64,000 bases of DNA from an uncultured Gemmata sp. (lineage in GTDB: Bacteria; Planctomycetota; Planctomycetia; Gemmatales; Gemmataceae), in contig CALDUT010000018.1 in the NCBI GenBank assembly GCA_937924775.1, positions 153,302 through 217,301 of the forward strand, in the 5' to 3' direction. Position numbers and translations under genes: made by a program. Of this stretch, positions 47,342 to 56,565 are shown piece by piece (position 1 is the stretch's first letter; the number at the start of each line of letters is the position of its first letter). The notes beneath the pieces are model-generated. The model was not told the DNA's origin. It did no database searches and saw only the letters and a program-made list of their open reading frames with translations.

Positions 47342-48037
47342 TCATTTCCGGGCCGGCGGCGGGTCGTCCTCGCCGCGGAGCATGTAACCCTCGCCCCAAC
47401 GCGTGAGTATCAAGGGCGGGTCGAAGCCTTTGTCGATTTTGTTCCGCAAGTAACGGATGTAGACATCGACCACGTTGGACGTATTTTCGTCGTATTCGTC
47501 GTACAAGTGTTCCCAGATCATGCTCCGGGTGACGACTTTGCCCCGATGGAACGCCAGAAACTCCAACAGGGCGTATTCGCGGGGGGTGAGGTGAATCACT
47601 TGCCCAGCCCGGCGCACGGTCCGGGCCGCGGTGTCGATTTCCAGATCATAACAACGCAATACCGGGTCTTTCTGCTGATGCCCGCGACGGACCAAGGCGC
47701 GGATGCGGGCGAACAGTTCGTCCATCTCGAAGGGTTTGGCGAGGTAATCATCCGCCCCGGCATCCAGACCGGTGACCTTATCGCCGGTGGTGGTTTTGGC
47801 CGTCAGCATCAGAATGTGGGTGTTGATGCCGGCCGCTCGCCAGCGTTTTAATAACGTCAGACCGTCAATTTTCGGCAACATGATGTCCAGAATCACGACG
47901 TCATACGACGTACTGCGACATTTGACATCCGCCTCTTCACCATCAGTGGCCACATCGACCGCGAACCCTTCTTCTTCCAGACCCTGCCGGAGAGCTTTGA
48001 CGAGAGGTTGCGTGTCCTCCACGAGCAGCACGCGCAC
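47342..48037 (-). CDS. OmpR/PhoB-family response regulator
   Basis: A 231-residue DNA-binding regulator. The receiver part has LLVEDTQPLVKALR, the phospho-Asp in VVILDIMLPKIDG and Lys in DYLAKPF. The winged-helix output has LTPREYALLEFLAFHRGKVV and NVVDVYIRYLRNKID, ending TRWGEGYML. The start is GTG at 48037 behind GGGAGGA. It is most like the CusR/CopR/QseB type and should pair with the kinase downstream; an arsenic or metal signal is possible because arsC lies just upstream. Confidence 0.94.
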   Translation of the reverse strand: MRVLLVEDTQPLVKALRQGLEEEGFAVDVATDGEEADVKCRSTSYDVVILDIMLPKIDGLTLLKRWRAAGINTHILMLTAKTTTGDKVTGLDAGADDYLAKPFEMDELFARIRALVRRGHQQKDPVLRCYDLEIDTAARTVRRAGQVIHLTPREYALLEFLAFHRGKVVTRSMIWEHLYDEYDENTSNVVDVYIRYLRNKIDKGFDPPLILTRWGEGYMLRGEDDPPPARK

Positions 48038-48083
48038 GAGTGATCCTCCCAGCGGAACTTCCCTTACCGGGAATACTTCAGTT

Positions 48084-48107
48084 TACCCACCGACCATGAA
48101 GTGGGTA
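48084..48107. terminator. inverted repeat between arsC and the response regulator gene
   Basis: TACCCAC (48084-48090) and GTGGGTA (48101-48107) pair perfectly with a 10-base loop. It lies 46 bases beyond the arsC stop and 46 bases before the regulator start, both on the minus strand, so it may be a terminator or the regulator's own operator. Confidence 0.4.
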
Positions 48108-48153
48108 TGAGAAATGAAACGCCTCAGCCGGCCCGAACTTACCGCTGAAAATC

Positions 48154-48648
48154 TCATGAGGAACGCATCGGGGCCGCCGGAGAGTCCCCGGGAGGAGTGG
48201 CTGAGCTGGCCGACGCTGGGCTGTTTTCGACCGCGCGAATCGACGGAACTCCAAGATCTATCAGGAGTTGCTTCACTTTTTGGCCGATCAGATCACGCAC
48301 CCGGCGGAACTCCTCGGGGGGCAAGTCCCGTGGATCGGGAATTTGCCAATCGTCGCGGTGTTTCGCGTTCACCCGCGGGCAGGCGTCGCCGCAACCCATC
48401 GTGATGGCGGCGTCCATTTCTACCCCATTGTAGGCGTCGAGGCTTTTCGAAGTGTGGGTGGAGAGGTCGTAGCCCAGCTCGGCCATGGCCGCGATGGCCT
48501 GGGGGTTGACTTGCCCCCGGGGGCGGCTGCCGGCCGAGAAGGCTTCGACGTAATCACCCCCGTAGAGGGTGGCGAACGCTTGGGCCATCTGGCTGCGATT
48601 GGCATTTTCCACACACACAAACAGGATGCGCAAGGGTTTCCCGCTCAT
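48154..48648 (-). CDS. arsC: arsenate reductase, low-Mr phosphatase type
   Basis: A 164-residue arsenate reductase of the thioredoxin-coupled family. The nucleophile loop is Cys12 to Arg18 in FVCVENANRSQMAQAF. The redox cysteines are Cys86 and Cys90 in MGCGDACPRV, and IPDPRDLP holds the acid Asp. GGGAGGAG is a strong Shine-Dalgarno, and the ATG overlaps the stop of the upstream aquaporin frame (ATGA). The C-terminal 20 residues are Ser/Ala/Pro-rich. Its channel partner is broken (see the upstream pseudogene). Confidence 0.92.
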   Translation of the reverse strand: MSGKPLRILFVCVENANRSQMAQAFATLYGGDYVEAFSAGSRPRGQVNPQAIAAMAELGYDLSTHTSKSLDAYNGVEMDAAITMGCGDACPRVNAKHRDDWQIPDPRDLPPEEFRRVRDLIGQKVKQLLIDLGVPSIRAVENSPASASSATPPGDSPAAPMRSS

Positions 48649-49324
48649 AGGCCAACTCCTCCCGAGCAACAACAACCAGTGGGGCGAATGCTCCCACAGA
48701 CTGGCACCGCGAACAGCGTGCCCAGAATCCGGGCAGCCATGTAAATCCATAAATCTTTCAGATTCCCCGAAACCAACGCCGGTGCCAGAGAACGGGTCGG
48801 GTTCATACTGGCTCCAGAAATAGGACCAGCAAACAGAGCTTCCAAAGCAATCACTCCTCCGACCACGATTCCGCTGAGGGCTCGCACCACCGTTCGGTCA
48901 CCGGCATCTCAAGGATCACCCAAACCAACACCCCTGTGAGTCCCACTTCCAAGATAACTTCCAAGATAAACGAATGCCACGGTGGACCAAAAGGAATCGT
49001 TGCTCCGGGGGTAGGGTGGTGGGGAAACATGGTGAATAGTAGCAGGCTGGCTCTGAGGGCCCCGGCAACTTGAGCTGCGATGAAGGGCAACACATCGCGG
49101 CGGGGTATCCGCTGTGCCACCCATAAACCGAGTGTCACGGCGGGGTTCCAATGTGCTCCCGAGACATTGCCTACCGTGTAAACCATGGTCATAACAACAA
49201 GGCCGAAGGTGAGGGCTATACCGATGTGGCCGATTTTACTGGAATTGACCGAGTCGAAGACAATCGCTCCCGTCTCCGCGAAAACCAATACGACCGTGCC
49301 CCAAAAATTCAGCAGCCTAGCGAC
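48645..49324 (-). pseudogene. aqpS: aquaporin (AqpS-like) with frameshift and no start
   Basis: Two overlapping frames together cover an aquaporin. The first holds FWGTVVLVFAETGAIVFDS and the first NPA box in VSGAHWNPAVTLG, ending after LEMPVTER with an early stop at 48851. The second frame continues with ALSGIVVGGVIALEALFAGP and the second box SGASMNPTRSL (NPT). One base appears lost near 48890. No ATG, GTG or TTG lies at the expected start near 49324, and two residues seem missing in the first helix. Aquaporins beside arsC export arsenite in Sinorhizobium (AqpS). A sequencing error could explain the shift but not easily the missing start. Confidence 0.82.
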
Positions 49325-49421
49325 GAACCACGGCCTGAAGACTGCACACCGCGTCAGAATGAAATGGTTGTAGCAGCCGCAGATGATTTTTGCTGGGGGA
49401 ATGTTGCTGAAACTGCGGATT

Positions 49422-49733
49422 TCACGGTTCTTCCTCGCCGCTGGTGGGGCGGGACGCGGGCCACGCGGGTACCTCTGGGCGTGTGCGGACCACCGGTGAA
49501 GGAGGCAGTGGCGGCTCGGAGCCGCGCACTGGCGCGGGGTTGCTGGCGACAGGTCGGCCCGCGACGGCATCAGCCCATGGCTGGGGCTGCGGCTGAGCCA
49601 CCACAGGAGACCGGGTGGTCGCAGAATCCGAAGCCGACGGCGGTTCGAGGGGCGACGGATTCGTCCCCAGGGCAGCGGCCATGACCACCCCCGCTACCCC
49701 GGCCAGTATCCCGAGTTTTGCATCGTTGGTCAT
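49422..49733 (-). CDS. small membrane-anchored Pro-rich protein
   Basis: A 103-residue protein. One hydrophobic helix (LGILAGVAGVVMAAALG) near the N-terminus is followed by a Pro/Ala/Ser/Arg-rich tail likely in the periplasm, ending SGEEEP. GGAGGAG precedes the ATG at 49733. No family is recognised, though short proteins of this layout with a LysM domain occur in planctomycetes; no LysM is visible here. Confidence 0.65.
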   Translation of the reverse strand: MTNDAKLGILAGVAGVVMAAALGTNPSPLEPPSASDSATTRSPVVAQPQPQPWADAVAGRPVASNPAPVRGSEPPLPPSPVVRTRPEVPAWPASRPTSGEEEP

Positions 49734-50052
49734 GACAAGCTCCTCCGCGGGCTGCAACAGCGTATTTCTCTGGTCCTGGCGCTTTCGATTCTTGCGTTCA
49801 CGTCCAATCAATCACCCCGGCCTCTCTTCAGTATTCCCGATGATTTGGGAATAGTCCGGTGGACTTCAGACGAAATCGGGGAAAACGCTCAATTTCTCTC
49901 GCCATGCGTGACACACTGTGTGGATACGGCGTGCCCGCTACCGTGGGTGAATCCCGCGTGGTCGGTACAAAGGGACACAGCGAGCCGTCGGTGGGTGGGG
50001 GGGCGGGATCGCCGGGGCGATGTTGCCCACCATCGTCTGAGACGCGGAGAGA
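49734..50052. other. divergent intergenic region
   Basis: 319 bases between a minus-strand small gene and the plus-strand transporter. It should hold both promoters. I see no clear promoter pair, hairpin or coding frame. Confidence 0.4.
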
Positions 50053-51453
50053 ATGATGGAATGGTTTCCAGGGGTGGTGGCGTTGGTCGCCACCGTCAGC
50101 GCCTTGGCGCTGGTGGTGAAGGGGTGGGATGTGCGGCTGGTGCTGCTGGCCGCGGCCTTGCTGATCGCGGCGGCGGCGGAGCTGGCGGCCCACACCGGCA
50201 CCGGGGGGCAAGCGGGGGCGATCGCGCAGGTGGTGCGGCAATTTCTCGCCACGTTCTCCAACGAAAAGTTCGTCGTTCCCATTTGCACCGCGATGGGCTT
50301 TGCCTACGTCCTCAAGCACACCGGCTGCGACCAACATTTGGTGTGGCTGCTCCTTAGTCCGCTGCGCCGGGTGCGAGGGGTGTTGCTACCGGGGGTGGTG
50401 GTTGTTGGTTTTTGGGTGAATATTCCGCTCATCAGTCAAACGAGTACCGCGGTCAGTTTGGGCGCGGTGGTTGTGCCGCTGTTGCGGGCCGCGGGTTACT
50501 CGATGCCCACCATCGGGGCGTGTTTGCTGCTGGGCGCGTCGGTCGGCGGCGAGTTGCTCAATCCCGGCGCTCCGGAACTGCTGACGGTCTTCAACAAAAC
50601 GAAGGTACCCACCACGGTGCAGGCGACGCAATACCTGCCGCCATTGGTGTTCACGCAACTGGTGGCGGCCACTCTCATCTTCTGGGGCATGAGCCGCTGG
50701 TGGGAACGGGCCGCCGCGACGCCGGAGACGGCTGCTAGCTCCCCCGCTTTGTCCACCATCGCCCACCCCCCGGTAAACCTCGTGAAAGCGGTTGTGCCGC
50801 TGGTGCCGATCACGCTGCTGTTCGCCACGGCGTTACCGGCACCCTACCAACTGTGGGATGTCCCGGACGAGTGGGTGATTCCGCGGCGGCCCGACGGCGA
50901 GCGTGACCCTGCATACAACAGCCGCTTGATTGGGCTGGCGATGCTGTTGGGCGTTCTCGTGGCAGCGATCGTTTCGCGGAATCAGGCCCGTGATTGTGTC
51001 AAGGAATTTTTTGCCGGGGCTGGTTATGGCTTTGCTAATGTCGTCAGCCTCATTGTGATTGCCAACTGTTTTGGCGAGGCGATGACGACCGCGGGGTTGG
51101 CCGAATTACTCGGTACTTTGATCGAAGGCACACCCGAGTTGATGTCACCGCTGGCGGCGTTTCTACCCCTGGCGTTTGCCGCGGTCAGTGGTTCGGGGAT
51201 GGCCAGTACGCAAAGCCTCTACGGGTTCTTCCACGCTCCAGCGGTGGCGTTGGGGCTTGACCCAGTGGCTGTCGGTTCGCTGGTCTCCTTGGGGAGTGCC
51301 GCGGGGCGAACCTTATCGCCGGTGGCCGCGGTCACCCTCATGTGCGCGACACTGACCGGAACCAATCCCTTCACGCTGGCCAAACGCGTGGCCCTCCCGC
51401 TGTTGGGCGGTATCATGCTCGTGGTTCTGTTGCGCACCGCCGGGTGGTTATAA
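50053..51453 (+). CDS. dcuC: DcuC-family C4-dicarboxylate transporter
   Basis: A 466-residue membrane protein with about 12 hydrophobic segments. The DcuC family marks are SNEKFVVPICTAMGFAYVLKHTGCD, LLLGASVGGELLNPGAPEL and AVSGSGMASTQSLYGFF with the SPVAAVTLMCATLTGTNP end motif (each read in short parts). DcuC carriers exchange or export succinate, fumarate or malate, mostly under low oxygen. GGAGAG precedes the ATG. It stands alone. Confidence 0.88.
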   Translation: MMEWFPGVVALVATVSALALVVKGWDVRLVLLAAALLIAAAAELAAHTGTGGQAGAIAQVVRQFLATFSNEKFVVPICTAMGFAYVLKHTGCDQHLVWLLLSPLRRVRGVLLPGVVVVGFWVNIPLISQTSTAVSLGAVVVPLLRAAGYSMPTIGACLLLGASVGGELLNPGAPELLTVFNKTKVPTTVQATQYLPPLVFTQLVAATLIFWGMSRWWERAAATPETAASSPALSTIAHPPVNLVKAVVPLVPITLLFATALPAPYQLWDVPDEWVIPRRPDGERDPAYNSRLIGLAMLLGVLVAAIVSRNQARDCVKEFFAGAGYGFANVVSLIVIANCFGEAMTTAGLAELLGTLIEGTPELMSPLAAFLPLAFAAVSGSGMASTQSLYGFFHAPAVALGLDPVAVGSLVSLGSAAGRTLSPVAAVTLMCATLTGTNPFTLAKRVALPLLGGIMLVVLLRTAGWL

Positions 51454-51553
51454 CGCAGCGCCGGGCGACGACAGATAAGCCCACCCCACGCAGCCACGAC
51501 CTTCGGTCCCCGTCGCCAACACGCCGCGGCCAAGCGTCCCTGCGTGGCGGACA

Positions 51554-52201
51554 CTACAAACGCTGGTTGCGGATGTTCGTGAGCGTGTCGTTGATTCAGA
51601 ACAGGAGGATCAGGTTCTCGCAGAAGATACCAACAAAAAACGGCCCAAAGATCATTATCAGCAATCCACTCAAAGATCGGACTAGTCCGAATCGAGCCAT
51701 CCCCCCCTTGAGGAATCAAAATCCAACCGCCGAGCAAGACATAACCCCCCTAACAAACAACAAAATGCCTATGCCTGCCCAGAAGAGGATTTGAAGCAAA
51801 ATGGGCGAGATCATCTGCCGGAAGCAGAGATAATCCAGCACGAGCTGCTTCCCGCGGGACGTTTTCGTTTTTGTCCGCTGCTGGGTCACGTCCTGGGTCA
51901 TCGTCAACATAATCGAAATCATCCGCTCCGTCGGAACTGGCGGTCACGGCCGTGACCCTGAGCTCGCCCGCCTGTGCATTCCCAGCATCCGCAGCGGATC
52001 TGCCGATGCGCGGACTGTCCCCTCTCGCCGCGGCCTCGGGGAAACGCCCCTTCACGGTTTTGGCCGGAACGCCTTCGGCCACCCCTTCTTTCCACACCGT
52101 GTCGTCAGGCGAAATGGCTCCTTGCGCGGCCAGATTGCGAAGTTCCTGCGATGTTAGTCATACGTTTTGCCCTCATGCGAGTAATACCACTGTGCAGCCA
52201 T
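51554..52201 (-). pseudogene. decayed GYF-DUF4282 membrane protein gene
   Basis: From an ATG at 52201 the frame reads MAAQWYYSHEGKTYD and stops (TAA). Two bases out of phase it continues QELRNLAAQGAISPDDTVWK then EGVAEGVPAKTVKGRFPEAA, a GYF_2 domain. Near 51905 the frame shifts again into TQDVTQQRTKTKTSRGKQLV then LDYLCFRQMISPILLQILFW, a DUF4282 domain. That frame crosses two in-frame TGA codons (after SAVGF and after ENLILLF) before INDTLTNIRNQRL and a TAG at 51554. Two shifts and two nonsense codons show a true relic. Intact homologues are GYF-DUF4282 proteins common in planctomycetes. Remaining sequence 51454-51553 shows nothing. Confidence 0.8.
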
Positions 52202-52377
52202 GGCGAAGCCTTCAGGCGAATGATTAAAGACCGAATATTGTTACCAATTGCAATCAGTAATCGTTGGTCTATTCCACTCCCACAACTATCATGATGGGCC
52301 GACAATTCCTATGACCCGATAGCCTTCGTGGAAAATTATGAGCAATTGTTCAGCAAATGCAAGCAATGTTGTCCAAA

Positions 52378-52405
52378 AAAGTGTCTTTCGCCCGTGAGAC
52401 ACTTT
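52378..52405 (-). terminator. orphan rho-independent terminator-like hairpin
   Basis: Arms AAAGTGTCT (52378-52386) and AGACACTTT (52397-52405) pair perfectly around 10 bases. On the minus strand the 3' arm runs into TTTTTT, the classic form. No gene ends here on that strand: the next 265 bases upstream are non-coding and AT-rich, so it may end a small RNA. The remaining part of 52202-52670 holds no gene. Confidence 0.6.
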
Positions 52406-52670
52406 GAAAATTCAGGCGACAGCAAAATTTTTCACTTTCAGTGCAAGGAAATTCAGATCGATGACAAATTGAGCAAAATCTGATTGTCCCCCGCAGAGAG
52501 GTCAACGCTGGGGACGGCTGGTGTCAGGAGCTGGAAACGCGGATGCCCCCGCGGCCGGTTTGGGCCCAGGTTTCCCAACCGCTTGGTCGGCCTTGACCGG
52601 CTTTCCTCCCGCAGGTATGAGCGGCCGGCGGGAACTTATGGTTCCAACATCGGTGGGCAGGAGGTCGCGG

Positions 52671-53999
52671 ATGCTGCGTCTGGTGATGGCCCTGGTTGCG
52701 GGGGGGCTTCACGCTCCCACTGTATACGCCCCCAACGCCCCAACGGTAACACTCGCGGAAACTCCTGCCGCGGGTGATAATTTCCACTATCACCTCGAAC
52801 TCGATTTGGGCGGCACGATGATTATCGTCCAAGAGGGAGCCAAGCAGGAATTGCGGCTGGAAGCGAAGGCCCGGCACGTCTTCCGCGAACGGACGCTGGC
52901 GGTGGCCGATGGGTTGCCCGCGCGGTCGGCCCGGCATTATACCGACGCGGTCGCCTCAGCGGTGGTCGATGTCGAGAAGATCAACCGCACCCTCCCAGCG
53001 GATCGGCGTTTGGTGGTGACGCTGCGACGCCCCGAAGGACTGTTTTGCTTCTGTCCGGCCGGCCCGCTGACCCGCGACGAACTCGACCTGGTCACCGAGC
53101 ATTTCAATCCGCAAGGCCTGGCCGGCTTGCTGCCGGGGAAGGCGGTGAAAGTCGGTGATACCTGGAATCTTAGTCCAGCGGCTGTCCAGACCGTGTGCTT
53201 GTTCGACGGCGTGGTGAAAAACGATCTGACCGGCAAACTCACCAGCGTCGCCAACGGTCAGGCCACCTTTTCTATCGAAGGCACCGCGGAAGGCCTGGAA
53301 CACGGGGCGGTGGTCAAACTTGCCATCACCGCCACTGGCACCTTCGACTTGGTCGCCCAGCACCTCACCGCCCTCACCTGGAAGCAAAAAGACCACCGCG
53401 AGCAAGGCCCCATCGCCCCGGCCTCGCGGGTGGACGTGACAGTGACCCTGAAACGCCAACGCCTCGCCCATCCGCCCCAAGAACTCGAGGATGCCGCATT
53501 GGCTAACATTCCCGCAGGCAACAGCATTCCTGCGGCCATGACGCATCTCCGTTACGACGACCCTCACGGCCGCTATACGCTCGTCTACGCTCGCGATTGG
53601 CACATCACCGGGCAAACCGACCAGCACCTGATTCTCCGCCTGCTGGAACGGGGCGAATTCCTAGCCCAAGCGACCGTGCTGGCGTGGAAAAAGGCCGCCC
53701 CCGGCCAGCACACCCCGGCTGACGAGTTCAAGAAAGCGGTCAACACCACCCCCGGCTGGGTGGCCAAACGCCTGCTCGAAGATATCGAAACCACCACCGC
53801 CGATGGCCGGTGGCTATACAAGATTGTAGCCGAAGGAACCAGTGACAACGTTCCGGTCATTCAACGCTTCTACCTGCTGGCCGGGCCACAAGGCGATCAA
53901 GTGGCCCTAACGGTGGCTCTGAAGCCGGAGCAGGTGAAAGCGGTCGGTTCCCGGGACCGCGAACTGGTGGAAGCGATCCGTTTTCCGGCCCAGAAGTAA
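52671..53999 (+). CDS. secreted protein of unknown function
   Basis: A 442-residue protein with a signal peptide (MLRLVMALVAGGLHAPTVYA). The mature part is mainly beta: FHYHLELDLGGTMIIVQEGA, VVTLRRPEGLFCFCPAGPLT, and KVGDTWNLSPAAVQTVCLFD. A second region of 140 residues (YTLVYARDWHITGQTDQHLI and LAQATVLAWKKAAPGQHTPA) resembles PsbP/DUF1795-like folds. AGGAGGT lies 6 bases before the ATG at 52671, which decides this start over earlier ones in frame. No named family. Confidence 0.78.
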   Translation: MLRLVMALVAGGLHAPTVYAPNAPTVTLAETPAAGDNFHYHLELDLGGTMIIVQEGAKQELRLEAKARHVFRERTLAVADGLPARSARHYTDAVASAVVDVEKINRTLPADRRLVVTLRRPEGLFCFCPAGPLTRDELDLVTEHFNPQGLAGLLPGKAVKVGDTWNLSPAAVQTVCLFDGVVKNDLTGKLTSVANGQATFSIEGTAEGLEHGAVVKLAITATGTFDLVAQHLTALTWKQKDHREQGPIAPASRVDVTVTLKRQRLAHPPQELEDAALANIPAGNSIPAAMTHLRYDDPHGRYTLVYARDWHITGQTDQHLILRLLERGEFLAQATVLAWKKAAPGQHTPADEFKKAVNTTPGWVAKRLLEDIETTTADGRWLYKIVAEGTSDNVPVIQRFYLLAGPQGDQVALTVALKPEQVKAVGSRDRELVEAIRFPAQK

Positions 54000-54145
54000 T
54001 ACGACGTTGAACCATCCCTCATCGCCACGCACCAGTGTAGGGAAACGGGGGCGCTGTTCGGCATCCAAGTTGCTCTTTCCTGACTACGGGTGCTGGATTA
54101 TTATTCTGGTTGGGGAGGAACTTTCTGGTCGGTGAGGGATGAGGA

Positions 54146-54598
54146 ATGACTGAGCCGTCGATGACGTCCCCCAATACGGCTACCACAACCGACGTGTCGG
54201 AATCGGCCCCACCTCCCACGGTGTTGCCCTTGGTGCGGTTCCTGCCACCGCCGCCGGAAGGGACGATTCTCATTCCCCCCGAATCGGGCGAACCGCCCCG
54301 CCGGGGCTGGTTTCTGCTCCAGTTGGTGTCTGAACTGCGCTTGGCGGTACAGATGTATTTCGATCCGCGGTACCGCCTCAGCCGTTTGGGCCAAATCGCT
54401 TTCCCACTGTTTTTCCTTCTCGTGGGGCTGAACTACTTCTTCTTTACCGTATGGTTCTCGATGGCGGTGGTCAGCCCAGCGGCCGAGCGGCTGTTCGATA
54501 TGCTCTTGGCGGTGGTGGCCTACCGGATTTTGCAACGGGAACTCGATCGTTACCGGGCCGTTCTCGATTACCTGGCGCACTATAACAGCCGCAGGTGA
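54146..54598 (+). CDS. uncharacterised membrane protein
   Basis: A 150-residue protein. The first 50 residues are Pro/Thr-rich and probably unstructured. A hydrophobic stretch IAFPLFFLLVGLNYFFFTVW followed by MAVVSPAAERLFDMLLAVV gives one or two membrane helices, and the C-terminus is a charged helix (ILQRELDRYRAVLDYLAHY). No family is recognised. It lies upstream of pdxJ in the same direction, with a GGGGA/TCCCC hairpin near 54658-54673 between them. Confidence 0.68.
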   Translation: MTEPSMTSPNTATTTDVSESAPPPTVLPLVRFLPPPPEGTILIPPESGEPPRRGWFLLQLVSELRLAVQMYFDPRYRLSRLGQIAFPLFFLLVGLNYFFFTVWFSMAVVSPAAERLFDMLLAVVAYRILQRELDRYRAVLDYLAHYNSRR

Positions 54599-54737
54599 TT
54601 CGCCCCGGGAAAGATACCACCACCGCTGGCGAGGCCAACGCCCCGACAGCACCTCCGCCGGGGAGCCTCCCCGCTGGCGCTGGGGGGGCCACGGCGGTGG
54701 CTGAGAGCCCCGGTTGGCCCTGTTTCGCAGGAATTCC

Positions 54738-55490
54738 ATGATCCGTTTGGGTGTGAATATCGACCATGTGGCCACGGTGCGGCAAGCCCGCCGGGCCCAC
54801 GAACCCGATCCCGTCGCCGCAGCCATCCTCGCCACCCTTGGCGGGGCCGATGGGATTACCGTGCATTTGCGGGAAGACCGCCGCCACATCCAGGATCGCG
54901 ACGTGTTCCGCCTGCGTGATACCGTCACGACCCGGTTGAACCTCGAAATGGCCGCCGCGGAGGAGATCCTCGCCATCGCCGTGCAGGTCCGGCCCGACGA
55001 GGCCACCCTGGTGCCCGAGAAACGGCAAGAACTGACCACCGAAGGCGGCTTGGACCTGCTCGCCCATACCGCCGGGCTGCGGGCCGCCATCGAGCGCTTG
55101 CACGACGCCGGGGTCGCCGTCTCGCTCTTTATCGACCCTGACGCGGCGCAAATTGAAGCAGCCCATGAACTTCAGGCGGATGCCATCGAGCTGCAAACCG
55201 CCAGCTACTCCGAGGCCCGCGGCGAAGCGGCGATCGCCCGCGAGTGGGAGAAGCTCCGGGTCGCCACCGCCCACGCTCGGCGCTTGGGCTTACACGTCCA
55301 TATGGGGCATGGGCTGAACTACACCAACGTCCAACGGATTGTCCGCATTCCTGGTGTGGAAGAACTTAATATTGGTCACAGCATCGTGTCGCGTGCGGTC
55401 TTGGTGGGGATGGAACGGGCCGTCCGCGAGATGAAGTCTGTTATCCACGACCACGCTTTCACCGACCTTCGCCCTACAGCCGGAGCGTGA
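54738..55490 (+). CDS. pdxJ: pyridoxine 5'-phosphate synthase
   Basis: A 250-residue TIM-barrel enzyme that condenses 1-deoxyxylulose-5-phosphate with aminoacetone phosphate in vitamin B6 synthesis. [16 protein letters not shown] at the N-terminus, [35 protein letters not shown] segment and [14 protein letters not shown] are diagnostic. ATG at 54738 follows AGGA. It converges on the metal ABC transporter gene. No pdxA is near. Confidence 0.96.
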   Translation: MIRLGVNIDHVATVRQARRAHEPDPVAAAILATLGGADGITVHLREDRRHIQDRDVFRLRDTVTTRLNLEMAAAEEILAIAVQVRPDEATLVPEKRQELTTEGGLDLLAHTAGLRAAIERLHDAGVAVSLFIDPDAAQIEAAHELQADAIELQTASYSEARGEAAIAREWEKLRVATAHARRLGLHVHMGHGLNYTNVQRIVRIPGVEELNIGHSIVSRAVLVGMERAVREMKSVIHDHAFTDLRPTAGA

Positions 55491-55738
55491 CGTGATCGGC
55501 TGGCGGCGGGGGTATTGCCCCGGATGTTCTGGCCTGTTGCGTCCAACGGGGGCCGTCACCGCCAGTGGAAGGACTCCGAATAAAGGCCCGTGGTGCCGCG
55601 AGGATCCCCGGCGGCTTGTGAGAAGAAGGCCGCCGCGGCTTCGCGTGGAACCGCTCGTCGGGGGGCCGTTTCCGCGAGAATCTGCCGCGACATTCCAAGG
55701 GTCGTTCTCCGGTCTTCGGGGGGAAAGTTCACGGGGAT

Positions 55739-56539
55739 TCACAGTCGCAGGGCGAGGTGGCGGTCGCCGTAGGTGGCCTGAAGGTGGGCAGGTGTGAAGG
55801 CTTCGTTCACCGGGCCGCTGGCGATTTTTCGCACGTTCAGCAGCATCACCCAATCGAAATACTCGGTGACCGTGGCCAGATCGTGATGGACCACCACCAC
55901 AGTGCGCCCCTGGGACCGCAGTTCGCGGAGGAGCTCCACGATGGCTTTCTCGGTCACCGCGTCGACGCCCTGAAAGGGTTCATCCATCAGGTACACTGGC
56001 ACCTCTTGGACCAACGCCCGCGCCAGAAAGACGCGTTGCTGCTGCCCGCCGGACAGTTGGCTGATCTGCCGCGGGGCGTATTCGCTCATGCCCACCCGGG
56101 CCAGCGCCGCCGCCGCCGCGGCCCGCTCCGCCGCCCCCGGCCGACGGAACCAACCCAAACGCCCGTAGGTGCCCATCAGCACCACATCGAACACCGTGGT
56201 GGGAAAATCCCAATCCACGCTCCCCCGTTGGGGCACATAGGCGATCGTGGGCGACCGCGGCGAATAGCGCTGCCCGTGGACCAGAACTTCTCCCGAAACC
56301 GGCCGGATCAGTCCCAGGATCGCTTTCATCAGCGTGGTTTTGCCGGCACCGTTGGGGCCTACAACCGCCAGGAGCACGCCCGGCGGCACGGTCAGGTCGA
56401 TGTCCCACAGGGCCGGTTTGTCGTGGTAAGCGACGGTCAGATCGTGAATTTCAATTGCTGGGGTTGAGGGAACCACCGGCGCCGGCACCGCTGCACAGGC
56501 CAGCGCCGCCCCGTCCGGCCTTGAACAATTCTCTGGCAT
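55739..56539 (-). CDS. Zn/Mn ABC transporter ATP-binding protein
   Basis: A 266-residue ATPase of the ZnuC/MntB-type. Walker A is [16 protein letters not shown], the signature is [15 protein letters not shown], Walker B is [11 protein letters not shown], and the switch His follows in [11 protein letters not shown]. The [20 protein letters not shown] segment is typical of manganese/zinc uptake ATPases. It starts 26 bases after the solute-binding protein stop. No permease gene follows: the next gene converges from the other strand. Confidence 0.94.
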   Translation of the reverse strand: MPENCSRPDGAALACAAVPAPVVPSTPAIEIHDLTVAYHDKPALWDIDLTVPPGVLLAVVGPNGAGKTTLMKAILGLIRPVSGEVLVHGQRYSPRSPTIAYVPQRGSVDWDFPTTVFDVVLMGTYGRLGWFRRPGAAERAAAAAALARVGMSEYAPRQISQLSGGQQQRVFLARALVQEVPVYLMDEPFQGVDAVTEKAIVELLRELRSQGRTVVVVHHDLATVTEYFDWVMLLNVRKIASGPVNEAFTPAHLQATYGDRHLALRL

Positions 56540-56565
56540 GGCGTGAGGCTCTCCTCCGCGGTGGC

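Noticed and set aside
49151..49684. Open frame on the plus strand across the aquaporin and the small membrane gene
   Set aside because: No ribosome site or homology-like motif; the minus strand carries recognisable NPA boxes.
51219..51737. 172-residue minus-strand frame next to dcuC
   Set aside because: It overlaps dcuC antisense and its upstream part is only another frame of the decayed DUF4282 gene.
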